Below are positions 45,110 through 53,532 of a DNA stretch of 64,000 nt, in pieces (positions within the stretch are counted from its first letter, which is position 1; every line of letters starts with the position of its first letter). The translations under genes were made by a program, and so were the position numbers. The notes below the pieces were generated by a model. That model ran no database searches, had not been told where the DNA came from, and saw nothing but the letters and a program-made list of their open reading frames with translations. The stretch comes from Rhizobium sullae (GTDB taxonomy: Bacteria; Pseudomonadota; Alphaproteobacteria; Rhizobiales; Rhizobiaceae). Location of the stretch: the NCBI RefSeq assembly GCF_025200715.1, contig NZ_CP104143.1:3296501-3360500 (forward strand). The letters are read 5' to 3'.

Positions 45110-45160
45110 CCGGCTTGCTGCGAGAGCGGGAACGAATCTCCCGCAACAAGCCTAGAGCAG

Positions 45161-45194
45161 CCGTCATGTCAGTCTCTTGAAGATGACATGACGG
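45161..45194. other. Perfect 11-bp inverted repeat upstream of phoD
   Basis: CCGTCATGTCA (45161-45171) and TGACATGACGG (45184-45194) with a 12-base spacer. It is 52 bases upstream of the phoD ATG and 41 bases past the M3 peptidase stop, both on the minus strand. There is a TTTT on the plus-strand side only. It could be a terminator for the peptidase gene or an operator for phoD. Confidence 0.55.
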
Positions 45195-45234
45195 TTTTCC
45201 GAAACTTCGGCGACAGTTTTGTTAAAGGATCATC

Positions 45235-47322
45235 TCAGGCATCGCTGCCCGACAGCTCCTCGAACGTGGCGAGGCCCTTCTTGACGAGCATCGCATCCGG
45301 GGTCGGCAGCTTGCCGCGGAATCCCCTGTAGGCGTCTTCCGGATCGATCGACCCTCCGCTGGAATAGATGTTGTCCTTGAGCTTCCGCGCCATCTCACTG
45401 TTGAAGGCGTCACCTGTTTCCTCGAAAGCCGCGAAGGCATCGGCATCAAGCACTTCAGACCACATGTAGGAGTAATAGCCTGCCGAATAACCCCCGGAGA
45501 AGATGTGCTGGAAGTGCGGCGAGGCATGGCGCATCACGAGAGACTTCGGCATCCCGAGTTCGGCAAGCACCTGCCTTTGCACCGCCATCGGGTCTTCCAC
45601 AGTGTCGCGCGTGTGGAACTCCATGTCGACAATCGCCGAGGAGGTGAACTCGACCGTGTTGAACCCGGCATTGAAGGTGCGCGCCGCAAGCACCTTGTCG
45701 AGTAGTGCCTGCGGCATGGATTCGCCTGTTTCGAAATGCACCGCATATTGCTTGAGGATCGCAGGAACCGTCAGCCAATGCTCGTAAAGCTGCGATGGCA
45801 GCTCCACGAAGTCGCGTGAAACGGCCGTGCCCGACACGGTCGGATAGGTCACGTTCGAAAGCATGCCATGCAGCGCGTGGCCAAATTCATGGAAAAGCGT
45901 GCGCGCATCGTCCAGCGAAAGCAGTGCCGGCTTACCCTCGGCCGGTTTTGCGAAATTGCACACATTGTAGATGATCGGCAGTTCGCCCTGGCGTGCATTC
46001 TTCATTGTGAGTTTGTGCTGAGATTGGAACGCGCTCATCCAGGCGCCGGAGCGCTTGGATGAGCGGGCAAAATAGTCGCCCAGGAAAAGCGCAACCAGCT
46101 TATCTTCGCTATCACGAATCTCGAAGACGCGCACATCCGGATGATAGGCGGCGATGCCCTTCTTTTCGACGGCACGAATGCCGAAGAGGCGGCCGGCGAC
46201 GTCAAAACAGGCATCGATGATTTTTTCGAGTTGCAGATAGGGCTTCAGCTCGGCTTCGGAAAAATTGAACCTCTGCGCCCTGATCTTTTCGGCATAATAG
46301 CGCCAATCCCAAGGCATGACCTCATGGTTCTTGCCGTCCTCGGCAATCAGTCTGGCAATATCCGCCTCTTCGTCATGCGCCCGTTTGACAGCCCTTGCCC
46401 ACACGGCGCGCAGCAGACCGTTTACAGCAGCCGGCGTCTTTGCCATCGTATCGTCGAGCTTCAATTCCGCGAAATTGGCGTATCCGAGAAGCTTCGCGAC
46501 TTCGCCGCGAAGCGCCAGCGTCTCGCGGATGATGCCGCGATTGTCCGTCTCGCCCTCGTTCTCGCCGCGGGCAACCCATGCCTTGAAAGCCTGCTCGCGC
46601 AGGTCGCGCCGCTCGGAAAAGGTCAGGAACGGTTCGATAATCGAGCGCGACAGAGTGACTGCAAACTTCCCCTCTTTACCGCGCTCGCGCGCCGCCGCCG
46701 CCATGGCGTCCTTCAGGAAATCCGGAATGCCCGCGAGCTCCGGTCCTTCGGAGAGGATCAGCGACCAGTTCGTCTCGTCGGCAAGCACGTTCTGTCCGAA
46801 CTGCGTGCTCAGGCCTGCGAGCTTTTCGTTGATTGTCGCGAGCTTTTCCTGCTCCCCCTTCGGCAGCTTGGCACCGGATTTCACGAAGCTTTTCCAATGC
46901 CGCTCTAGCACACGCGTCTGCTCGAGTGTCAGACCGAGACTCTCCCGCTTCTCCCAGAGCGCATCGATACGTGCAAAAAGCGCAGCGTTCATTCCGATCT
47001 TGGAATAGTGGCGCGACATTTTCGGCGAGATATCGCGCTCCAGCGCTTGGATCGTATCGTTCGTATGCGCGCCCGCCCGATTCCAGAACAGCGCCGAAAC
47101 ACGCGAAAGCTCATCGCCTGCAAGCTCTAGCGCGACGATCGTATTCTCGAATGTGGGCTCTTCCACGTTTCCGGCGATCGCATCGATCTCCACATCATGA
47201 GATGCGAAAGCAGCATCAAAAGCGGCAGCGAAATCGCCATCGCTCAACGCGTCGAAGCGCGGCAGGCCATGAAGCCCATTCCAGTTGACGAGAGCCGTGT
47301 TGAAATCTTGTGTGGATGGCAT
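45235..47322 (-). CDS. M3 family metallopeptidase (oligopeptidase A / dipeptidyl carboxypeptidase type)
   Basis: A 695-residue zinc peptidase. The active site is TLFHEFGHALHGML with H478, E479 and H482; the third zinc ligand Glu lies some 27 residues further on, near SRDFVELPSQLYEHW. The M3 end motifs GFNTVEFTSSAIVDMEFH and YSAGYYSYMWSEVLDADAF match Dcp/PrlC. No signal peptide is seen with the ATG at 47322, so it is cytosolic, probably degrading peptides left by proteases. A longer in-frame extension upstream lacks family similarity. Dcp versus PrlC cannot be separated here. Confidence 0.94.
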   Translation of the reverse strand: MPSTQDFNTALVNWNGLHGLPRFDALSDGDFAAAFDAAFASHDVEIDAIAGNVEEPTFENTIVALELAGDELSRVSALFWNRAGAHTNDTIQALERDISPKMSRHYSKIGMNAALFARIDALWEKRESLGLTLEQTRVLERHWKSFVKSGAKLPKGEQEKLATINEKLAGLSTQFGQNVLADETNWSLILSEGPELAGIPDFLKDAMAAAARERGKEGKFAVTLSRSIIEPFLTFSERRDLREQAFKAWVARGENEGETDNRGIIRETLALRGEVAKLLGYANFAELKLDDTMAKTPAAVNGLLRAVWARAVKRAHDEEADIARLIAEDGKNHEVMPWDWRYYAEKIRAQRFNFSEAELKPYLQLEKIIDACFDVAGRLFGIRAVEKKGIAAYHPDVRVFEIRDSEDKLVALFLGDYFARSSKRSGAWMSAFQSQHKLTMKNARQGELPIIYNVCNFAKPAEGKPALLSLDDARTLFHEFGHALHGMLSNVTYPTVSGTAVSRDFVELPSQLYEHWLTVPAILKQYAVHFETGESMPQALLDKVLAARTFNAGFNTVEFTSSAIVDMEFHTRDTVEDPMAVQRQVLAELGMPKSLVMRHASPHFQHIFSGGYSAGYYSYMWSEVLDADAFAAFEETGDAFNSEMARKLKDNIYSSGGSIDPEDAYRGFRGKLPTPDAMLVKKGLATFEELSGSDA

Positions 47323-47471
47323 GCTGACGTCCTTTATGCAGAGGGCTGAAACGGCAATATAGGCAAGGCATCGCGGCATTGGTATGCCGCTGGCGAAATT
47401 CACTTTTTGCCTTTCACAGTAAGATCTAACCGACAAGAATTGATACACAAGAATTAACCAATCGTTGACGA

Positions 47472-47500
47472 TTGACGCGACTCGCGCGCTGGCGCTAGTC
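47472..47500 (+). promoter_or_regulatory. Predicted sigma-70 promoter of the orphan gene at 47534
   Basis: TTGACG (47472-47477), 17 bases, CTAGTC (47495-47500). A second TTGACG begins at 47465. The predicted start near 47507 leaves a leader of about 27 bases holding AGGGGA before the ATG at 47534. Confidence 0.6.
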
Positions 47501-47533
47501 TCAAGCCACTCTTTCCGTCAGGGGACATATGCC

Positions 47534-47965
47534 ATGGAAATTTTTTCTGTGCGGTCTTCTCAGAGTTTGCTTTTTAAAAACAGCCAGAACAACGCAAAAA
47601 ATTCGAAGACCGAAGAGATTGGAATCGACACCGGAGCGGCCGCTTCAGTGATATTCAGGATCGACGACAATGGTGTCGAAGGCCCGGATTTTACGGCAAT
47701 GAGCCCGGGCGAGCTGCGCAACCATGCGCGCCAAAGCTACGACGGCGGCGGGATCGATCAGGACACATTTGCGGCGATTTCCGAGCCGCTGCCGATGCAC
47801 GCCATCGATGCACAGGGTAACGTCATCGACCTGACCGGGATCACCGACGGCACGTTATTCAATTTTCGCGATTATTACGAAAACCAGCTGCAGATCGCCA
47901 TGTCGATCGGCGATTCCGATAGCGTAAAGACACTGAAATCCATCGTGAATTTCTTGAATGTTTGA
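47534..47965 (+). CDS. Orphan protein of unknown function
   Basis: A 143-residue soluble protein with no signal peptide or membrane segment. The first 25 residues are Ser/Asn/Lys-rich (MEIFSVRSSQSLLFKNSQNN) and probably disordered. Then come an acidic stretch, DDNGVEGPDFTAMSPGELRN, and a helical C-terminus, FRDYYENQLQIAMSIGDSDS. I do not recognise the family. GGGGA stands 9 bases before the ATG at 47534, and the promoter is convincing. It is divergent from the M3 peptidase and convergent with a LysE gene, so it is transcribed alone. The AT content of its 5' end is above its neighbours. Confidence 0.75.
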   Translation: MEIFSVRSSQSLLFKNSQNNAKNSKTEEIGIDTGAAASVIFRIDDNGVEGPDFTAMSPGELRNHARQSYDGGGIDQDTFAAISEPLPMHAIDAQGNVIDLTGITDGTLFNFRDYYENQLQIAMSIGDSDSVKTLKSIVNFLNV

Positions 47966-47971
47966 CCGCGT

Positions 47972-48613
47972 TCAGGCCTTACGCCATCCGAGGAGGCCTG
48001 GCGTCGCGTGCCAGAGCGCCTGGGCTGCAAATCCCATGAAGAGCACGCCGGAACAGCGGACGATCAGCCGCTCATGCGCGCGGTAGAAACGCCGCACAGC
48101 GCCTGCGCCGATAATGGCGACAAGAATAAGATCGGCAGTCACGAAGCCTACGAAGGATACGCCGAGAAGCAGCGGCAACGCCTCGAAATCGAGGGCGCCT
48201 GCCGAACCTGCGACCAACGCCGTGAAGGTCGCAAGCGCTACCGGATAACCCTTCGGATTGGTGACGCCGAAAATCAGCCCACGGCGGAAGGGCCGCTCGA
48301 CCATCACCAGCGCCCGCCCGTCACCTTTCGGCTTCGCCGTTATCGCGCTCCAGCCGATCCAGGCGAGATAGAAGCCGCAGAGCAAGCCGAGCAGATCGAA
48401 GACGAAGGTGCCGATCGTCCTTGCGCCGACGATCGCAACCAGCGCCAGCGCCGACCAGAGAATATCGCCGACGAGATGCCCCATCATGAAGAAGGCGCCA
48501 GCCTTTCGTCCCTGCCCAGCACCAATGCCGAGAAGCTGAAGGAACGCCGGACCTGGAATGAGCACATAAAAGAGAGCCGCCAGAAAGGCACCGACAAGCA
48601 GGGGTTGCGTCAT
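47972..48613 (-). CDS. LysE/RhtB family exporter
   Basis: A 213-residue inner-membrane protein with about six helices. The N-terminal motif is YVLIPGPAFLQLLGIGAGQGRKAGAFFM, in which the usual P-G-P-x-x-L of LysE/RhtB is intact. It is followed by GHLVGDILWSALALVAIVGA. RGLIFGVTNPKGYPVALATF is the second family block (TNPKG). The substrate is unknown, presumably an amino acid or derivative. It converges on the orphan gene with 6 bp between. The next gene on the same strand (argG) is upstream, past a terminator, so it is probably independent of it. Confidence 0.9.
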   Translation of the reverse strand: MTQPLLVGAFLAALFYVLIPGPAFLQLLGIGAGQGRKAGAFFMMGHLVGDILWSALALVAIVGARTIGTFVFDLLGLLCGFYLAWIGWSAITAKPKGDGRALVMVERPFRRGLIFGVTNPKGYPVALATFTALVAGSAGALDFEALPLLLGVSFVGFVTADLILVAIIGAGAVRRFYRAHERLIVRCSGVLFMGFAAQALWHATPGLLGWRKA

Positions 48614-48685
48614 GTCAAACGCTCCGAAGGGTCAAAGCCGCAGACTATGCTAACCCGGTAATCCGTCAAGCGCCGCACAACTCAA

Positions 48686-48720
48686 AAAGAAGAGGCCCGC
48701 GGCGCTGCCGGCGGGCCTCT
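48686..48720 (-). terminator. Rho-independent terminator after argG
   Basis: Arms AGAGGCCCGC (48691-48700) and GCGGGCCTCT (48711-48720), 10 perfect pairs, 10-base loop. The minus strand continues TCTTTTTGAG. It lies 22 bases past the argG stop. Confidence 0.92.
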
Positions 48721-48742
48721 CGTCAAGCATATTATGACATGC

Positions 48743-49966
48743 TTAGCTCTTGAGGTTACGCTTGCCGAGTGTGCGCAGGCGCAGTGCGTTCAGCTTAATG
48801 AAGCCCGCCGCGTCCTTCTGATCGTAGGCTCCCTGGTCGTCCTCGAAGGTGACCAGCTTGTCGGAATAGAGCGACTTCGGGCTCTCCCGGCCAATGACCA
48901 TGACGTTGCCCTTGTAGAGCTTCAGCGTCACTTCGCCTTCGACATGCTCCTGGCTCTTGTCGATGAGGGCCTGCAGCATTTCGCGTTCCGGCGAGAACCA
49001 GAAGCCGTAGTAGATGAGCTCCGCGTAACGCGGCATCATCTCGTCCTTGAGGTGCGCTGCGCCGCGGTCGAGCGTGATGGATTCGATCGCACGGTGTGCC
49101 GAAAGCAGGATCGTGCCGCCGGGCGTTTCATAGACGCCGCGCGATTTCATGCCAACGAAACGGTTCTCCACGAGGTCAAGGCGGCCGATGCCGTTGTCTC
49201 GGCCGTAGGTGTTGAGCGTGGCGAGAAGCGTCGCAGGGGTCATGCGAACGCCGTTGATCGAAACCGCATCGCCCTTCTCGAAGCCCACCTTGATGACCGT
49301 TGCCTTGTCAGGTGCGGCTTCCGGCGAGATCGTGCGCATGTGCACGTATTCCGGTGCTTCCTGCGCCGGATCTTCCAGGACCTTGCCTTCGGATGACGAG
49401 TGCAGCAGGTTGGCGTCGACGGAGAACGGTGCCTCGCCCTTCTTGTCCTTGGCAACCGGGATCTGGTGCTGTTCAGCAAACGCGAGCAACTCGGTGCGGC
49501 TCTTGAACGCCCAATCGCGCCACGGCGCGATGATCTTGATGTCCGGGTTCAGCGCGTAGGCGGAAAGCTCGAAACGGACCTGGTCGTTGCCCTTGCCGGT
49601 TGCGCCATGGGCGATCGCATCGGCGCCGGTCTTGCGGGCGATGTCGATCAGGTGCTTGGAGATCAGCGGCCGGGCGATCGAAGTGCCGAGCAGGTAGACG
49701 CCCTCATAGAGGGCATTGGCGCGGAACATCGGAAAGACGAAATCCTTCACGAACTCTTCGCGCACGTCCTCGACATAGATTTCCTTGATGCCGAGCATCT
49801 CGGCCTTCTTGCGCGCCGGTCCCAGCTCTTCGCCCTGGCCCAGGTCGGCGGTGAAGGTCACTACTTCGGCGCCGAGTTCAGTCTGCAGCCACTTGAGGAT
49901 GATCGAGGTATCGAGGCCGCCGGAATAGGCGAGCACGACTTTTTTCACGTCTTTTTTGGATGCCAT
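48743..49966 (-). CDS. argG: Argininosuccinate synthase
   Basis: Condenses citrulline and aspartate with ATP in arginine synthesis; 407 residues. The ATP-pyrophosphatase loop is AYSGGLDTS (13-21). Other family blocks are [36 protein letters not shown] and [18 protein letters not shown] use the ATG at 49966, which gives the usual rhizobial start [17 protein letters not shown]. The 188 bp to the divergent SDR gene must hold its promoter, with a GC hairpin in the leader (near 50011-50035) but no known riboswitch. Confidence 0.98.
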   Translation of the reverse strand: MASKKDVKKVVLAYSGGLDTSIILKWLQTELGAEVVTFTADLGQGEELGPARKKAEMLGIKEIYVEDVREEFVKDFVFPMFRANALYEGVYLLGTSIARPLISKHLIDIARKTGADAIAHGATGKGNDQVRFELSAYALNPDIKIIAPWRDWAFKSRTELLAFAEQHQIPVAKDKKGEAPFSVDANLLHSSSEGKVLEDPAQEAPEYVHMRTISPEAAPDKATVIKVGFEKGDAVSINGVRMTPATLLATLNTYGRDNGIGRLDLVENRFVGMKSRGVYETPGGTILLSAHRAIESITLDRGAAHLKDEMMPRYAELIYYGFWFSPEREMLQALIDKSQEHVEGEVTLKLYKGNVMVIGRESPKSLYSDKLVTFEDDQGAYDQKDAAGFIKLNALRLRTLGKRNLKS

Positions 49967-50154
49967 GATGATGAGGTCCGTTGCATATGGGCAGCGGCGA
50001 ACCCGCATAGCCCGGTGTCGCGGGCACTTTTAGCGAGATTGTCGCGTGACGCAAGGGCAGGATTGCCGCCGCAGGTGTGGGCTTGGAGTTTGACAGTGCG
50101 AAACGCACACCCATATCTGGCTGCGTCCGAACAATGGTTGAGGAGGCCGGTCCT

Positions 50155-51006
50155 ATGAATATTCAGGAGATTCTCAAGAAGCCCAATGTTGCCGTGATCA
50201 CCGGCGGCGCATCCGGTATCGGCCTTGCGGCGGCGAAGCATTTCGCCAAGGCCGGCATGAGGGTCGCAATTGCCGATCTCGGCGGCGAGCGGCTGGCTAA
50301 GGCTCGTGGCGAACTCGAAGCCATTGCCGGCCACGAGCGCGTGATGGCAGTTGAGGCGGATGTTTCCGACAAAACGTCGCTGGAAGCGCTCGAACGGGCT
50401 GTCGTTCAGCGCTTCGGCCGCGTCCATGTCCTTATGAACAACGCCGGCATCGGTCCGGAAACCTCGATTTTCAGCGCTCAGGCGAATTGGGACAGCATCC
50501 TGGCTGTCAATCTCCTCGGCGTCATCAATGGCACGCGCGTCTTCGGACCGGGCATGCTGGCACATGGCGAGCCCGGACTCATCATCAACACCGGCTCCAA
50601 GCAGGGCATCACGACCCCTCCGGGCAATCCCGCCTACAATATCTCGAAAGCAGGCGTGAAGGTTTTCACCGAAGCGCTGGAGCACGAGCTTCGCAACACC
50701 GAAGGCTCGAAAATCTCAGCCCATCTTCTGATCCCGGGTTTCGTTTTCACCGGCCTCACCAAGGGTGACAGCGCCGAAAAGCCCGCGGCCGCCTGGACAC
50801 CGGAACAGACGGTCGACTTCATGATCGAGAGCCTGCAGCGCGGCGATTTCTATATCCTATGTCCGGACAACGACGTCGCCCGCCCGGTTGACGAACGCCG
50901 CATGGCCTGGGCGATCGGCGACATCATCGAGAACCGCCCGCCGCTATCGCGCTGGCACAAGGATTATGCCGACAGGTTCAAGGCCTCCCTTGAAGAAAAG
51001 CGATAG
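50155..51006 (+). CDS. SDR family NAD(P)-dependent oxidoreductase
   Basis: A 283-residue short-chain dehydrogenase. The cofactor site is VITGGASGIGLAAAKHFAKAG, with NNAG in VLMNNAGIGPETSIF. The catalytic Ser lies in IINTGSKQGITTP (the usual Ser is replaced around GSKQG) and the Tyr/Lys pair is NPAYNISKAGVKVF. An Asp at the end of strand 2 (VAIADLGGE) suggests NAD. The start has AGGAGG about 10 bases upstream. The C-terminus is longer than in classical SDRs. Substrate unknown; it is divergent from argG. Confidence 0.9.
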   Translation: MNIQEILKKPNVAVITGGASGIGLAAAKHFAKAGMRVAIADLGGERLAKARGELEAIAGHERVMAVEADVSDKTSLEALERAVVQRFGRVHVLMNNAGIGPETSIFSAQANWDSILAVNLLGVINGTRVFGPGMLAHGEPGLIINTGSKQGITTPPGNPAYNISKAGVKVFTEALEHELRNTEGSKISAHLLIPGFVFTGLTKGDSAEKPAAAWTPEQTVDFMIESLQRGDFYILCPDNDVARPVDERRMAWAIGDIIENRPPLSRWHKDYADRFKASLEEKR

Positions 51007-51035
51007 GCAGATCATCAGGATTGATTTGTAATTTT

Positions 51036-51078
51036 CTGAAAGCTGGATAAGAAAACACTAACTCTTATCAGCTTTCAG
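51036..51078. promoter_or_regulatory. Long hairpin immediately before a LysE exporter gene
   Basis: CTGAAAGCTGGATAAG (51036-51051) pairs with CTTATCAGCTTTCAG (51064-51078), 15 pairs with one bulged G, around a 12-base loop. The stem ends 8 bases before the LysE ATG at 51087 and covers the ribosome-binding region. There is no U-run, so it is not a normal terminator for the upstream SDR gene. Confidence 0.65.
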
Positions 51079-51086
51079 AGTGTGTC

Positions 51087-51728
51087 ATGGATTTCGTGCC
51101 GAGCATCGCAACCCTTCTCGCCTTCACGGCGGCCAGCCTGCTTCTCGCAGCAACGCCAGGGCCGGATATGACACTCTCGATCAGCCGAGCACTCTCTCAA
51201 GGCAAAAAGCCGGCGCTTTACGTCGTCTTGGGCACCAGCCTCGGCATCGTGGTTCATACCATGCTGGTTGCTTTCGGTATCTCAGCGCTGATCACCGCCT
51301 CGCCGATGGCCTTCTTGATTCTGAAGACCGGAGGCGCCGCCTATCTTCTCTGGCTGGCTCTTCAGGCAATCCGCTTTGGCTCGAAGCTTTCCGTCGAGCA
51401 GGTCAGCGAAGCCAAAGGCACACCGCTTTCCAACATATCCGTCGGCTTCTGGGTCAATCTCCTAAACCCCAAGGTCATCATCTTCTTCATGACCTTCCTG
51501 CCGCAGTTTGTAAGCGCCGGCGATCCGGCGGTGACACAGAAGCTGTTGTTCCTCGGTTTCTTCTTCATCCTGATCGGTATGCCGGTGAACACTTTTGTGG
51601 TTCTCGCCTCCGACTGGCTCGCCGGCTGGCTACAGAAAAACAGGAAGGTGCTGCGCGGAATGGACTACACGTTTGCGGGGGTCTTCTCGATCTTCGCCGT
51701 GAAGATCTTCTTTACGCAGGCGCGTTGA
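51087..51728 (+). CDS. LysE/RhtB family exporter with hairpin leader
   Basis: A 213-residue inner-membrane exporter with about six helices. The family motif is AATPGPDMTLSISRALSQGKK, followed by the Gly-rich second helix YVVLGTSLGIVVHTMLVAFG. The second block GFWVNLLNPKVIIFFMTFLP is intact (N-P-K). The ribosome site is weak (AGAG in the hairpin arm), and the long hairpin at 51036-51078 sits directly before the ATG, suggesting control of expression at the RNA or DNA level. The exporter substrate is unknown. It converges on the ABC ATPase gene with 11 bp between. Confidence 0.92.
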   Translation: MDFVPSIATLLAFTAASLLLAATPGPDMTLSISRALSQGKKPALYVVLGTSLGIVVHTMLVAFGISALITASPMAFLILKTGGAAYLLWLALQAIRFGSKLSVEQVSEAKGTPLSNISVGFWVNLLNPKVIIFFMTFLPQFVSAGDPAVTQKLLFLGFFFILIGMPVNTFVVLASDWLAGWLQKNRKVLRGMDYTFAGVFSIFAVKIFFTQAR

Positions 51729-51739
51729 CCAGGCCCGTC

Positions 51740-52534
51740 CTAGCCGATCAGTAGTGCATCGTCGTCCAGCGTCTGTCCGCGCATCTTGCGGAACATCGCG
51801 ATCAGGTCTTCGACTTGCAGGTCCTTGCGGCTGTCACCGCTGACGTCCAGCACGATTTCGCCACCATGCAGCATGACGGTGCGGTGTCCGTAGTCCAGCG
51901 CCTGGCGCATGGAATGGGTCACCATCAGCGTGGTCAGCTTGCGCTCCGAGACAATCTTGTCCGTGAGGCTCATGACAAATTCCGCCATGGCTGGATCAAG
52001 TGCGGCCGTATGTTCGTCGAGCAGCAGCACCTCGGAACCGGCAAGCGTCGCCATGACCAGCGAAACCGCCTGGCGCTGACCGCCGGAAAGCAAATCCATG
52101 CGATCAGCCATACGATTTTCGAGGCCGAGGTTCAGTTCGCTGATCCGTTCACGGAAATGATCGCGGCGCCTCGGGCCGAGGGCCGCCACCAATCCGCGCC
52201 GCTCGCCGCGCCGGGCGGCAAGAGCTAGATTCTCCTCGATCGAGAGGGAGCCGCAGCTTCCGGTCAGCGGGTCCTGGAAGACGCGTGCGACAAGCCCCGC
52301 ACGCTGAGCGGTCTGCTTGCGCGTCACGTCGATGTCGCCGATCAGCACCTTCCCCTCGCTTGCCAGAACGTCGCCAGCAAGAACGCCGAGCAGCGTCGAT
52401 TTGCCGGCGCCGTTGGAGCCGATGACAGTCACGAAGGAGCCTTGCTCAATCGTCAGGCTGACGCCATTTAGCGCCCTTTTCTCGAGCGGCGTGCCCTTCC
52501 CGAAAACGACTTTGACATCCTTGACGCTGATCAC
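51740..52534 (-). CDS. ABC transporter ATP-binding protein
   Basis: A 264-residue ATPase. Walker A is GSNGAGKST (39-47), the signature LLSGGQRQAVSL (149-155) and Walker B LLLDEHTAALD (170-180). The H-loop is VTHSMRQALDYG. The start is a GTG at 52534 that overlaps the permease stop as GTGA. It is the third gene of an operon SBP-permease-ATPase on the minus strand. The sequence is of the branched-chain-like or TrpZ type (Lys in KRALNGVSLTIEQG), used by uptake systems of the TrpXYZ group. Confidence 0.93.
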   Translation of the reverse strand: MISVKDVKVVFGKGTPLEKRALNGVSLTIEQGSFVTVIGSNGAGKSTLLGVLAGDVLASEGKVLIGDIDVTRKQTAQRAGLVARVFQDPLTGSCGSLSIEENLALAARRGERRGLVAALGPRRRDHFRERISELNLGLENRMADRMDLLSGGQRQAVSLVMATLAGSEVLLLDEHTAALDPAMAEFVMSLTDKIVSERKLTTLMVTHSMRQALDYGHRTVMLHGGEIVLDVSGDSRKDLQVEDLIAMFRKMRGQTLDDDALLIG

Positions 52535-53412
52535 GATGCGGCTCCTCCGCGGCGAATACGGGGAAGAATGAGCGCAATAGTCACGAGAACCGCCGTCACG
52601 AAATTGAGATCCGAGGCCTGAAGTCCCATTATATCGGTCGAAAGCGCCAGTTGAATGGCAATGCGGTAGATGATCGAGCCGAAGACACAGCCGATGAGGG
52701 CAATCAGGAGCCCCCGGCGGCCCAGCAGCGTCTCACCGATGATCACGGCGGCAAGGCCGACCACGATCGTGCCGACACCAGAGGTCACATCGGCAAAGCC
52801 ATTGGTCTGCGCGAAGAGCGCGCCGCCAAGCGCGACAAGAGCATTCGACATCGCCATGCCAAGATAAATTTGCCTGCTCGTATCGACGCCCTGCGCCCGC
52901 GCCATCCGTGCATTTGCACCCGTTGCTCGCATCGCAAGCCCGGCATCGCTCTCGAGGAAACGCCAGACCACGATCAACACGATGATGACGAGAACACCGA
53001 CAAAGAGCGGCCGGACATAAAAGTCGCGAAGACCAAGACCGAAGAACGGGCTGATCATCGTATCGGCATTGATCAGTGCGACGTTGGGTTTGCCCATGAC
53101 GCGGAGATTGACCGAGAAGAGCGCAATCATGGTCAGGATCGACGCGAGCAGGTTCAAGATTTTGAACCTGACGTTGAGCATCGCGGTCACGATGCCTGCG
53201 CCAGCCCCCGCGACCATCGCAAGGAGCGCAGCAAGCCAAGGGTTCACGCCGGCAATAATCAACACCGCAGTAACCGCTGCACCGAGCGGGAAGGAGCCGT
53301 CGACGGTCAGATCCGGAAAATCGAGGACGCGAAACGCGAGATAGACACCGAGGGCGACAAAGGCATAAACCAGCCCCAGCTCAACGGCTCCCCAAAATGC
53401 AATCTGACTCAA
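52531..53412 (-). CDS. ABC transporter permease (BPD_transp_2-like)
   Basis: A 293-residue inner-membrane permease with about eight hydrophobic helices. The start MSQIAFWGAVELGLVYAFVA is followed by YLAFRVLDFPDLTVDGSFPL, characteristic of permeases paired with PF04392 binding proteins. The cytosolic coupling loop is near ATGANARMARAQGVDTSRQI (the 'RATGANxxMARAQG' type). The start is a TTG at 53412 with AAGGG nine bases upstream. It is the second gene of the SBP-permease-ATPase operon; a 120-bp spacer with a hairpin lies between it and the SBP gene. Confidence 0.92.
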   Translation of the reverse strand: MSQIAFWGAVELGLVYAFVALGVYLAFRVLDFPDLTVDGSFPLGAAVTAVLIIAGVNPWLAALLAMVAGAGAGIVTAMLNVRFKILNLLASILTMIALFSVNLRVMGKPNVALINADTMISPFFGLGLRDFYVRPLFVGVLVIIVLIVVWRFLESDAGLAMRATGANARMARAQGVDTSRQIYLGMAMSNALVALGGALFAQTNGFADVTSGVGTIVVGLAAVIIGETLLGRRGLLIALIGCVFGSIIYRIAIQLALSTDIMGLQASDLNFVTAVLVTIALILPRIRRGGAAS

Positions 53413-53469
53413 GGCGATATGCCCTTCTTTTCTTCAGTTCTGCCCAATCGTAAGGGCATCAATATCATC

Positions 53470-53499
53470 AGCCGCTCCCGTTTAGAAACAGGAACGGCT
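53470..53499 (-). other. Hairpin between binding-protein and permease genes
   Basis: AGCCGCTCC (53470-53478) and GGAACGGCT (53491-53499) pair at 8 of 9 positions around a 12-base loop, in the 120-bp gap between the SBP stop (53533) and the permease start (53412). Such intergenic hairpins often leave more binding-protein mRNA than permease mRNA. Confidence 0.5.
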
Positions 53500-53532
53500 A
53501 AGCGCAATATCGATAACGGCAAAAGCTGCTTG

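Noticed and set aside
45161..45194. Pho box before phoD
   Set aside because: A Pho box needs direct repeats of about CTGTCAT spaced by 11 bases. Here the GTCAT units are inverted, so PhoB binding is not supported.
49967..50154. Riboswitch in the argG leader
   Set aside because: There is a GC hairpin (near 50011-50035), but it matches no riboswitch or attenuator pattern I know, and no leader peptide rich in Arg is visible.
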